This document shows positions 5,350-11,106 of a stretch of 12,392 nt of DNA, one piece after another. Source of the stretch: a bacterium (GTDB taxonomy: Bacteria; Patescibacteriota; Minisyncoccia; Phycocordibacterales; Phycocordibacteraceae); assembly GCA_021817685.1 (NCBI GenBank), contig JAKAGD010000012.1, positions 1 through 12,392 on the forward strand, read 5' to 3'. The notes beneath the pieces are model-generated. The model was given only the letters and a program-made list of their open reading frames with translations, did no database searches and was not told where the DNA came from. Position 1 is the first letter of the stretch; the number at the start of each line of letters is the position of its first letter. Position numbers and translations under genes: made by a program.

Positions 5350-6134
5350 TGCTTCGCCTCGAGCCGCGCTATTTCCGCATCAATGGCCGTCATGTCGCGT
5401 CCGGGCGAGATGAGCTTCACCCGTTGCCATATGGCGATAGCATCGGCATAGCGCTTCTGTCCGGTAAGCCACTGCGCCTCGATGGTGAGCTCCTGCGCGA
5501 CATCGCCAAACTGGTTGTGCGCATCAGTGAGCGCGGCGGCGATGCGCGCATTATCCGTGGGAAACCGCTTGACCAAAAAGTCGAGACGCTCCAGATGATA
5601 CTCGAGCACGGCGGGCTCCACGGCGACCGCATGCGCATAGGCATCGGCGGCGGAGTGATACGCGCCGAGCTCATCCATCAAGTGCCCGATGTTCGCGAAA
5701 GCAAGGCCTTTTTCAGGATGCACTGCGACCGCTTTCCGATACTCGGCATAGGCGGCGTCGCCGTCACCAAGCAAGTTGAAATTATTTCCGATGCCGATAT
5801 GAAGGTCGTAGTCGTCATACTGCCCTTTTCCGAGGAGCGCCGTAAGATGCGCGCTGTCGGCGTTTGCCTGCTGTATGAGCGTGTCGTTCCCTGTGTACGC
5901 GCCCTTGAAACTCCACGAGGCGATGGTATCGGCGGCGCTGAGCGTAAACGGCTTCACGCTCGCCGCAGGCGTAACCGCCTGCGGCACCCCGGGCTCGGTT
6001 GAGGAGGCAGCCGGTCCGGCGGTTCCCGGAGCGCTTGCCGGCGCTTTCGCGAAGTCGAACCATCCGAGCGCGGCAAGCATAACGGCGATAAAAATGAGGC
6101 CGGCGGCCAGCCACTGTCTCTTGGTGATCTGCAT
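5346..6134 (-). CDS. Membrane-anchored TPR protein
   Basis: This 262-residue protein has a short basic N-terminus, one hydrophobic helix (about 8-26, WLAAGLIFIAVMLAALGWF) and a Pro/Ala/Ser/Thr-rich linker (28-60). A helical region with TPR-like repeats follows: DLHIGIGNNFNLLGDGDAAYAE and then GLAFANIGHLMDELGAYHSA about 33 residues later, plus a weaker unit at 214-240. The domain would be outside the membrane. The start at 6134 gives a clean anchor; frames further up read through the promoter. The stop overlaps the next start (ATGA), so it is made together with the Wzy_C protein and probably works with it, for example as a scaffold or substrate-recruiting subunit. No enzyme motif is seen. Confidence 0.75.
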   Translation of the reverse strand: MQITKRQWLAAGLIFIAVMLAALGWFDFAKAPASAPGTAGPAASSTEPGVPQAVTPAASVKPFTLSAADTIASWSFKGAYTGNDTLIQQANADSAHLTALLGKGQYDDYDLHIGIGNNFNLLGDGDAAYAEYRKAVAVHPEKGLAFANIGHLMDELGAYHSAADAYAHAVAVEPAVLEYHLERLDFLVKRFPTDNARIAAALTDAHNQFGDVAQELTIEAQWLTGQKRYADAIAIWQRVKLISPGRDMTAIDAEIARLEAKQ

Positions 6135-6142
6135 ATGCGACC

Positions 6143-6151
6143 AGGATACCA
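6143..6151 (-). promoter_or_regulatory. Extended -10 promoter of the TPR-ligase set
   Basis: On the minus strand TGGTATCCT is an extended -10. The hexamer ends 8 nt before the ATG at 6134, predicting a 2-nt leader. A TTGCGT lies just after the upstream terminator, but 24 nt from this hexamer, too far for a standard -35. Confidence 0.4.
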
Positions 6152-6175
6152 TACCGGACTCGCCCGGTAGAAAAC

Positions 6176-6207
6176 GCAAAAGCCCCCTCTTTCGAGGGGG
6201 CTTTTGC
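6176..6207. terminator. Terminator of the surface-protein gene
   Basis: A perfect 14-bp inverted repeat, GCAAAAGCCCCCTC at 6176-6189 and its complement at 6194-6207, has a TTTC loop. On the minus strand it continues GCTTTTGCGTTTTCT. It begins 57 nt after the stop at 6265 and separates the surface-protein gene from the TPR gene. Confidence 0.85.
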
Positions 6208-6209
6208 TG

Positions 6210-6247
6210 TTCGGGCCAATTTCCCGAACCGGGGTTCCTTTAGGAAC
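6210..6247. repeat. Two small hairpins between stop codon and terminator
   Basis: TTCGGG/CCCGAA (6210-6215, 6223-6228) and GTTCC/GGAAC (6234-6238, 6243-6247) lie in the 3' untranslated part of the surface-protein mRNA, next to the main terminator. They may protect the mRNA 3' end. Confidence 0.4.
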
Positions 6248-6264
6248 TCACGCTACGTGATCGA

Positions 6265-9200
6265 CTACTTGGAGTAGGTGATCGCGTTGCTGGTGAAGTT
6301 CTTGAGGAGGTAACCGTTGGTGAAGTCGCCCGATTCAGTCACACCAATCGCAGGAGAGGTGTGCGGGGAAGCGGAGCGATCCGACCAGACGACATTGTTA
6401 CCCGAGGTCTTGGCTGTGGCCGTACCGATGGTAGCGACAGCGCTGTCAGCCGCGAGGCTGATCGAGAGCGTCGAACCGGTGGTCCAACCGGCGACCGTCG
6501 CGTAGAGGTCGTAGGTCTTCGTTGCGCCAGCAGCGATCTGCTGGTAACGCGGCTGCGTCACGTTCTGCAAGAGGTTGACCGTAACGGTCGTCTGCGTTGT
6601 AGAAGCGGACGAAGTCGTGTTGTCGAGCAAGTTCACGCCCGTCGCGTCATCCGTGAGGTAGACGCCCGTGAGCATCTGGCTTGCCGCAGTCGACGAGGTC
6701 GCCACGTTGAAGACGAGCTTCGTCCACTCAACCGCGCCTGCAGGGTCAGCCGTGATGCTGAACTTGTAGATCGGCGAGCCGGTCGACGGAACCGTCGTGT
6801 TCGTGTTGACCATCGCGAAGGTCGGGATGGACTTGCGAACGTAGAAGGTGCCGTTGCTCGAGATGTTCGTGTTGTTCAGGTTGAACTTCGAGAGCGAGCT
6901 ACCCGAGCTGTCGACGGCGCGGAAGATGTTGCTGCCGTTGCCGTCGTCAAGCGTGATGTTGATAGCCGCACCCGAGGTCGCGCCCGATGCGACGGTCGGC
7001 GTGCCGACATACACATCAAGCGTGCCCGTGTCGTTCATCGGGACGTAGAACGAGAGACCGGTGAAGGTCGCCGTGGCCGACGTCTGCGCGCCGCTCGAGA
7101 GCGTGAGCGCCTGCGTGACCGACTGCGATGCACCGTTCACATCCTTGTACTGGAGCGTCACGTTCGTGACCGACGTCGCCGCATTGGCGCCGACGAGGAC
7201 CGCGAGGTTCTGCACCGTGTACGCAGAGTTCTGCGCCGAGAAGTTGAAGGAACCGACCTTCACCATGCTTGCGCCGGCGAGGACGTTGTTGCTCACCGGA
7301 TCACCCGCACCGACGGTCACCGTAAGGGCGCCCGTGCCGAGCGAGATGGTCTGGAGGCCTGTGGTAGACGGCGAAGCCGACGTACCCGTCACTGCGCCAG
7401 TACCCGAGGTCGTCGAGTCAACCGACGCGACGATCGTGCCGGTGTTCGCACCCGAGAGGATGTTGCCGTAGATATCGATCGTCTTCGTGGAAGAGACCGG
7501 GATATCCAGGGTAACCGCGAACGAGTTGGTCGTCGACGGGGTCGTCTGGATCGAGCCGAGCGTTGCACCCGTTGCGTCATCCTTAAGCGTGAGGTTCGTG
7601 ATCGTCGAAGCGACTGCGTGCGGGAAGGTGACCACGATCGTGTTGACCGAGACGCCTTCCGTCGAGCCCGACGAGAGCGTGAACGCACCAAGCTTGGCGT
7701 TGTTCGAGCCGGCGATAACCGTCTGGTTACCGTAGCCCGAGTACTTCGTCGCGGTGAGCGAGGACGACGACACCGTTATGGAGTTGCCGTCCGTTGCTGT
7801 TGCCGGGACGTTCGTCGAGCTCAGCGAGGACTGGCCCTGAGCATTGCTCGAGCCCGCCTTGAGGGAAACCGTAACCGTCTCAGCATTTGAGAGGTTCGTC
7901 GAGGTGGACGTCTTCGCGTCAGCGTAGATGTCAACCGTCGCGTTCTGGCCCGCCGGGAGAATGAGCGAAGAACCGAGCGAGAAGTCCGTGGCAGAGCCAG
8001 AGCCTTCACCGATGTTCTTCGTCGAGCCGACCTGCACGCCGTTGAAGTAGATCTTGCCGTTTGCAAGACCGCCTGCGTGGACGGAGGTCGCGCTGTAGAC
8101 GTAGAGGTCATTGACCTTCACGTTCTCACCCGAAGCAAGCATCGTGAACGATGCCCACTTCACGTTCGAAGCGCCGACCGAGACGTTCTGGTTCGGAGAC
8201 GACGGGGCCTTGGAGACCGAGACGCCCGACGTGCTCGAGACCGAAGTCATCGTGATGATGCCGGTCGTCTGAGCCGCAAACGTCGCGCTCGCGGCAGTCG
8301 GGGTTACCGGCTGGCCGAGCTGGTTGTCTACGAACATCGTGTCCGCGGTGCGCTGCACCGAGAGCTGGAGGGTGCGGCTTGCACCACCCGTGATGTTCGC
8401 AAGCACCTTGACGATGTGGTTCTGCGTCGACATCAAGAACGGCGACGACGAGACGTCGAAGGTGACCGAGCGGTCCGCCGCAAGCGACGGAACTGCCGAG
8501 CCGACCATCGTACCGTCCACGTAGAGGCGGAGGTTGATGACATTCGCCGCGTCAATCGAACCGAGGTTCGTGAACTTCATCGACGAGAGCTTCACCGGAT
8601 TGGTGGAGACGCTGAGCGTCGCCTGCCAGACCGGGTAGTCGTTCTGCGGGCTGATAGACGTAGCCGCCGACGGAGTCGGGGCTGCCGTGAAGTCAACCGT
8701 AGCGAGCGAGGCCGCCGAGATCGTCTGGTAGCCGCCGTTGATCGGGAAGCTGACCGACGAGTCGAGCGTGCCGCTCGAAGTTGCCGACACGAGCTGGACG
8801 CCGACCTGCTGGCCGGACGTGCCGGTCAGGATGTCAGAGCGAACCGAGACCGTGTAGACGCCGCCTGCCGGTACTGTGAAGACACCGTTGGCATTGCTGA
8901 ACGAGAACTGGCTGGCTGAAACGCCGGCCGAGTCCGTCAAGCGCATGCCTGCAGAGTAGAGGTACACATTCGAGAGCGTCGTGTCATTGCTGACGCCGAT
9001 GCGCTTGAACGTGAGGCCCGTGACGTTGATCGGAGCAGACGTCGGGTTCGCGAACACGAAGTCCGCGAGATCGCCGATGCCCTGACCCGCGACGAGGACC
9101 GTGCCGTTCGGCGAAGTCGCCGAGAGCGAGACCTTGAGGCCTGTGCCTGTGCCTGCGCTTACGCCGCCCGTCGTGGTCGTCGTTGTGGTCGAGCCGCCGC

Positions 9201-9663
9201 CAAGGTTGAATGCTGCGCGAGAGATGGAACCGAAGTATCCAACTGCCGGAGCAATGTTCTTGGACTTCTGCCACGCGGCTACCGCCGTGCGCGTCTGGCT
9301 ACCGAAGTAGCCGGTCGCGCCTGCCGGAACCGAGAAGCCGCCCGCGATGAGCGCCTGCTGGAGGCACGTCACTTCCATACCCGTCGAACCGATCGTGAGA
9401 TCTTTCGAGAAGGAGCAGGAGCCACCCGTTGTGGTCGTGGTCGTGGTCGTCGAAGGCGTACCGCCCGTGAGCGATGCCTGGACGTTCGCGATCGTAGCAC
9501 TGTCAGCACCGAACGAAGTGAGGAGCGAGAGGATCGACTGGACCTGCGAGGCGGTCAACGCCGCGTGCGCCATCGGCGCGAGCGAGAGCATTGACGTCGC
9601 CATTGCGAGTCCGGTCGCCACTGCTGCGACCTTCGCGATCGCTTTTGTAGTTACCGTTTTCAT
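6265..9663 (-). CDS. Secreted peptidoglycan-binding surface protein with tandem beta-rich modules
   Basis: This 1132-residue exported protein has a signal peptide at 1-34 (basic start, hydrophobic core, cleavage after MAHA). A helical stretch spans 35-66. A peptidoglycan-binding domain (PF01471 type, 82-153) follows, with FSKDLTIGSTGMEVTCLQQAL, a repeated GYFGS and AAWQKSKNIAPAVGYFG. Its only two cysteines (83, 100) could form a disulfide. Poly-Thr runs (72-79 and 159-165) flank the domain. Residues about 170-1080 hold six roughly 110-160-residue Ser/Thr/Gly/Val-rich modules with a recurring 'strand, LYxDG, valpaG...DIYA' pattern, probably Ig-like beta sandwiches. The end (1092-1126, VVWSDRSASPH, then ESGDFTNGYLLKNF) resembles a block recurring in Parcubacteria surface proteins. 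The start at 9663 was set by the signal peptide. The likely role is an S-layer-like or adhesin coat; the binding partner is unknown. The hairpin at 6176-6207 follows. Confidence 0.85.
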   Translation of the reverse strand: MKTVTTKAIAKVAAVATGLAMATSMLSLAPMAHAALTASQVQSILSLLTSFGADSATIANVQASLTGGTPSTTTTTTTTGGSCSFSKDLTIGSTGMEVTCLQQALIAGGFSVPAGATGYFGSQTRTAVAAWQKSKNIAPAVGYFGSISRAAFNLGGGSTTTTTTTGGVSAGTGTGLKVSLSATSPNGTVLVAGQGIGDLADFVFANPTSAPINVTGLTFKRIGVSNDTTLSNVYLYSAGMRLTDSAGVSASQFSFSNANGVFTVPAGGVYTVSVRSDILTGTSGQQVGVQLVSATSSGTLDSSVSFPINGGYQTISAASLATVDFTAAPTPSAATSISPQNDYPVWQATLSVSTNPVKLSSMKFTNLGSIDAANVINLRLYVDGTMVGSAVPSLAADRSVTFDVSSSPFLMSTQNHIVKVLANITGGASRTLQLSVQRTADTMFVDNQLGQPVTPTAASATFAAQTTGIITMTSVSSTSGVSVSKAPSSPNQNVSVGASNVKWASFTMLASGENVKVNDLYVYSATSVHAGGLANGKIYFNGVQVGSTKNIGEGSGSATDFSLGSSLILPAGQNATVDIYADAKTSTSTNLSNAETVTVSLKAGSSNAQGQSSLSSTNVPATATDGNSITVSSSSLTATKYSGYGNQTVIAGSNNAKLGAFTLSSGSTEGVSVNTIVVTFPHAVASTITNLTLKDDATGATLGSIQTTPSTTNSFAVTLDIPVSSTKTIDIYGNILSGANTGTIVASVDSTTSGTGAVTGTSASPSTTGLQTISLGTGALTVTVGAGDPVSNNVLAGASMVKVGSFNFSAQNSAYTVQNLAVLVGANAATSVTNVTLQYKDVNGASQSVTQALTLSSGAQTSATATFTGLSFYVPMNDTGTLDVYVGTPTVASGATSGAAINITLDDGNGSNIFRAVDSSGSSLSKFNLNNTNISSNGTFYVRKSIPTFAMVNTNTTVPSTGSPIYKFSITADPAGAVEWTKLVFNVATSSTAASQMLTGVYLTDDATGVNLLDNTTSSASTTQTTVTVNLLQNVTQPRYQQIAAGATKTYDLYATVAGWTTGSTLSISLAADSAVATIGTATAKTSGNNVVWSDRSASPHTSPAIGVTESGDFTNGYLLKNFTSNAITYSK
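9427..9450 (-). repeat. Poly-Thr codon microsatellite (8 Thr)
   Basis: Eight Thr codons, mostly alternating ACG and ACC, form a 6-bp repeat unit inside the surface-protein gene. A second tract of seven Thr codons lies at 9169-9189. The tracts bracket the peptidoglycan-binding domain as flexible linkers and may be slippage-prone and O-glycosylated. Confidence 0.8.
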
Positions 9664-9800
9664 AACGATTATTAATTTTTTTAGGAGCACATGATAATCA
9701 AGTTGAGTGAGCACTGAGGAGCACATTCACTTTCATTTCACACTACCCCACACCGCACGGTATCGACCAGTGCGCCATGGGTTAGTTGGCAAGGGTTGAT

Positions 9801-9818
9801 GTCTGTCTGCCGACAGAC
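9801..9818. repeat. Perfect 7-bp hairpin upstream of the surface-protein gene
   Basis: GTCTGTC and GACAGAC are separated by a 4-nt loop. No T-run follows on either strand. It could be an operator or an mRNA-stabilising stem in a long leader. Confidence 0.5.
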
Positions 9819-9875
9819 TATTCCGTTATCAAAGTACGCCCCTAGGGAACAAAAGTCCCCGTAAGGACTCACGTT

Positions 9876-9881
9876 AGTATA
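9876..9881 (-). promoter_or_regulatory. Candidate -10 element for the surface-protein gene
   Basis: TATACT on the minus strand is a near-consensus -10 in a TATATA context. No convincing -35 is found 15-19 nt upstream. It would give a leader of about 200 nt carrying the hairpins at 9854-9869 and 9801-9818. Confidence 0.3.
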
Positions 9882-9911
9882 TAGCGGAAACAAGCGTTCC
9901 CGATACTCACG

Positions 9912-9920
9912 TGTGGATAA
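9912..9920 (-). promoter_or_regulatory. Single perfect DnaA-box sequence
   Basis: TTATCCACA on the minus strand matches the DnaA-box consensus exactly. It stands alone, without a cluster of boxes or an AT-rich unwinding element, so it is either chance or an isolated DnaA-binding site near the regulator and ftsK genes. Confidence 0.3.
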
Positions 9921-9938
9921 CGGCGGGGCAAAAACACG

Positions 9939-9960
9939 CAAAAAAGACCGTTTCCGGCCT
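9939..9960 (-). terminator. Terminator of the four-helix/HTH regulator gene
   Basis: On the minus strand AGGCCG-GAAA-CGGTCT forms a 6-bp stem (one G-U pair) with a GNRA tetraloop, followed directly by TTTTT. It lies about 110 nt beyond the stop at 10071. The 110 nt between stop and hairpin (9961-10070) show nothing else. Confidence 0.6.
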
Positions 9961-10070
9961 CCTTTATCGTCCCTATGCCCCAGTCGCTATCACAGGTAGA
10001 TACTAGCAAATAAGGCCAAAAGAGTCAAAACCCCTCAGTACTTATAGCCTTTCACACCGGATCAATGGGT

Positions 10071-10871
10071 TTATGCGAGCGAGTAGGTGCTCCAGCGGCG
10101 CTCGCCCTGCTTTGACACCATTCCTGCAGAAATGAGGGATAGGAGCTCGCGCTGGATGGTTTTCTCAGAAACGCCGCGAATGTGCGTAGAAATGTCCTTT
10201 ATGCTCGCCACCCCCTTGTTCCGTATAACGGACAAAACGGCCTCGCGTCTGTCCTTTATGGGCCCGCTCACCGGAGTCGTGTCCTTTATATGTCCTTTAG
10301 AATCCGCTATGGATTCTCGGCCGGCAGGCCGGGCAAGCGCCGGGTGCCGATGGGCGGGCGGGGTATTCCGCAGTGCGACTTCCGAAGACGCTTTCTTGGC
10401 GATGCCGGAAAGCGTCGGCGCTTCGTCCAAAAAGAGCCTTGGTTCTTCGTAGGCGGCAACCTCTTGAAGGAGCGTATGGGCTTCCCGGGTAATAAGTTCC
10501 ACATTCATGAGGGAAAGCAGCCCGCCGGTCCGGGCGATGGAAAGTACGCTCGAGAGTGCCAAAAGCTCGCGGGAGAGCGCGGTGCGAGCCGCTCCGGACG
10601 GCAGTATCGCCGCATCCACGAGTCCGACTGCTATGCCGTCAATGCGATCCCGTAGCGCTGCCGACTCGGCGAACGCCGGAGTGACGAGATGGATAGCTTT
10701 TGCAAGTCGTTCGGCCTTCTTATATATGAAAACTCTTCGTATGTCCTTTTCAAAAATGTTATTAAATATGCTTTTCTCTAAGACAAAATCTCCATTACCA
10801 ATATCCTTGTCCCTCCTATTGGCACGTTGAATTTCTGTGCTGTGTCCCATATCTGATGCTCCGTGTCTCAT
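10071..10871 (-). CDS. Putative regulator: helical-bundle domain plus winged helix
   Basis: This 266-residue protein has an N-terminal helical region (about 47-145, FIYKKAERLAKAIHLVTPAF, then SRELLALSSVLSIARTGGLL), which resembles a four-helix bundle of the S23/Avd-like kind. A disordered Pro/Ala/Arg-rich linker follows (about 150-205). The C-terminal winged helix (205-266) reads REAVLSVIRNKGVASIKDIS, then VSEKTIQRELLSLISAGMV with a wing of QGERRWSTYSLA, in DeoR/HTH_11 style. This suggests a DNA-binding regulator with a protein-interaction domain; targets are unknown. Two starts are possible: 10871, or 10850 (M8). The promoter favours 10871. The first 40 codons are much more A/T-rich than the rest. 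Repeated TGTCCTTT elements lie inside the gene. It is divergent from ftsK, with 235 nt between starts. Confidence 0.7.
   Translation of the reverse strand: MRHGASDMGHSTEIQRANRRDKDIGNGDFVLEKSIFNNIFEKDIRRVFIYKKAERLAKAIHLVTPAFAESAALRDRIDGIAVGLVDAAILPSGAARTALSRELLALSSVLSIARTGGLLSLMNVELITREAHTLLQEVAAYEEPRLFLDEAPTLSGIAKKASSEVALRNTPPAHRHPALARPAGRESIADSKGHIKDTTPVSGPIKDRREAVLSVIRNKGVASIKDISTHIRGVSEKTIQRELLSLISAGMVSKQGERRWSTYSLA
10193..10299. repeat. Cluster of four TGTCCTTTA repeats
   Basis: TGTCCTTTA occurs on the plus strand at 10193-10201, 10250-10258, 10280-10288 and 10291-10299; TGTCCTTTT is found at 10742-10750. The copies at 10280 and 10291 are 11 bp apart, one helical turn. Three of the four encode IKD in the regulator, but the 10291 copy is in a different reading frame, so repetition is partly at DNA level. 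Confidence 0.6.
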
Positions 10872-10874
10872 ATC

Positions 10875-10890
10875 GTATAGGACAGTATAC
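10875..10890. promoter_or_regulatory. Operator-like palindrome over the regulator -10
   Basis: GTATA-N6-TATAC is a perfect 5-bp inverted repeat overlapping the -10 box of the regulator gene. The spacer reads GGACAG, sharing AGGACA with the repeats inside the gene. It is a candidate autoregulatory site. Confidence 0.4.
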
Positions 10891-10911
10891 GTCCGGTACG
10901 GCGGGGCGCAA
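10884..10911 (-). promoter_or_regulatory. Promoter of the regulator gene
   Basis: On the minus strand TTGCGC (-35) and TATACT (-10) are 16 nt apart. The -10 ends 12 nt before the ATG at 10871, giving a predicted leader of about 5-6 nt. There is no Shine-Dalgarno. Confidence 0.6.
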
Positions 10912-11052
10912 GCTCCCTTACGGGGATTCTAGAGCCCGGGAGAGAGCTGACTCCCCGCAGAGCCCAGTACCCCCCTCCTAGGCTCACGGAGAAGGGCCCG
11001 ATCGTCCCAGGAAACAGAAACTCGTCGTTCGCCACTTCCCTTTGTGCGCAAG

Positions 11053-11100
11053 GAGACATCTTTCGAGGGTGCGCACGAGCGGGAGATGCTACAATGTCTC
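11053..11100 (+). promoter_or_regulatory. Promoter region of ftsK with flanking inverted repeats
   Basis: An extended -10, TGCTACAAT, lies at 11087-11095. Transcription should start about 11102, 5 nt before the ATG at 11107. A 7-bp inverted repeat, GAGACAT at 11053-11059 and ATGTCTC at 11094-11100, overlaps the -10. Two copies of GTGCGCA lie upstream at 11044-11050 and 11069-11075. The rest of 10912-11043 is GC-rich and without a recognisable gene or RNA. Confidence 0.5.
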
Positions 11101-11106
11101 TTATAT

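Larger units (their letters stand above)
9664..9938. other. Long upstream region/leader of the surface-protein gene
   Basis: About 275 nt lie without a credible gene. A 67-residue minus-strand frame here has no recognisable composition. Visible signals are a TATACT/TATATA element at 9876-9883, a hairpin AGTCC/GGACT at 9854-9869, a hairpin GTCTGTC/GACAGAC at 9801-9818, and a 10-bp direct repeat AGGAGCACAT at 9683-9692 and 9717-9726. There is also an AT-rich run just before the ATG (TTAATAATCGTT on the minus strand). Either a distal promoter makes a long structured leader, or a promoter next to the ATG makes a leaderless mRNA. Confidence 0.45.

Noticed and set aside
3814..5451. 545-residue plus-strand open frame
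   Set aside because: It is antisense to the Wzy_C gene, consists mostly of Arg/Glu/Asp/Gly as expected from GC-rich antisense codons, and has no recognisable domain.
6361..7890. 509-residue Arg-rich plus-strand frame
   Set aside because: It is the complement of the repetitive Ser/Thr/Val surface-protein gene, with Arg/Asp/Val composition typical of antisense. The signal peptide and domains on the minus strand are decisive. The 280-residue frame at 8077-8919 is the same artefact.
9738..9941. 67-residue minus-strand frame upstream of the surface protein
   Set aside because: It has no protein-like pattern, contains the hairpins and the candidate -10, and has no start signal. It is treated as leader or intergenic DNA.
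10193..10299. TGTCCTTTA cluster as a CRISPR array or plasmid origin iterons
   Set aside because: The units are too short and irregularly spaced for CRISPR, and they lie inside an intact coding gene with no replication protein nearby.
10891..11090. Possible structured RNA or tRNA in the GC-rich divergent region
   Set aside because: No T-arm, anticodon arm or CCA end could be assembled, and no conserved SRP, RNase P or tmRNA core was recognised.
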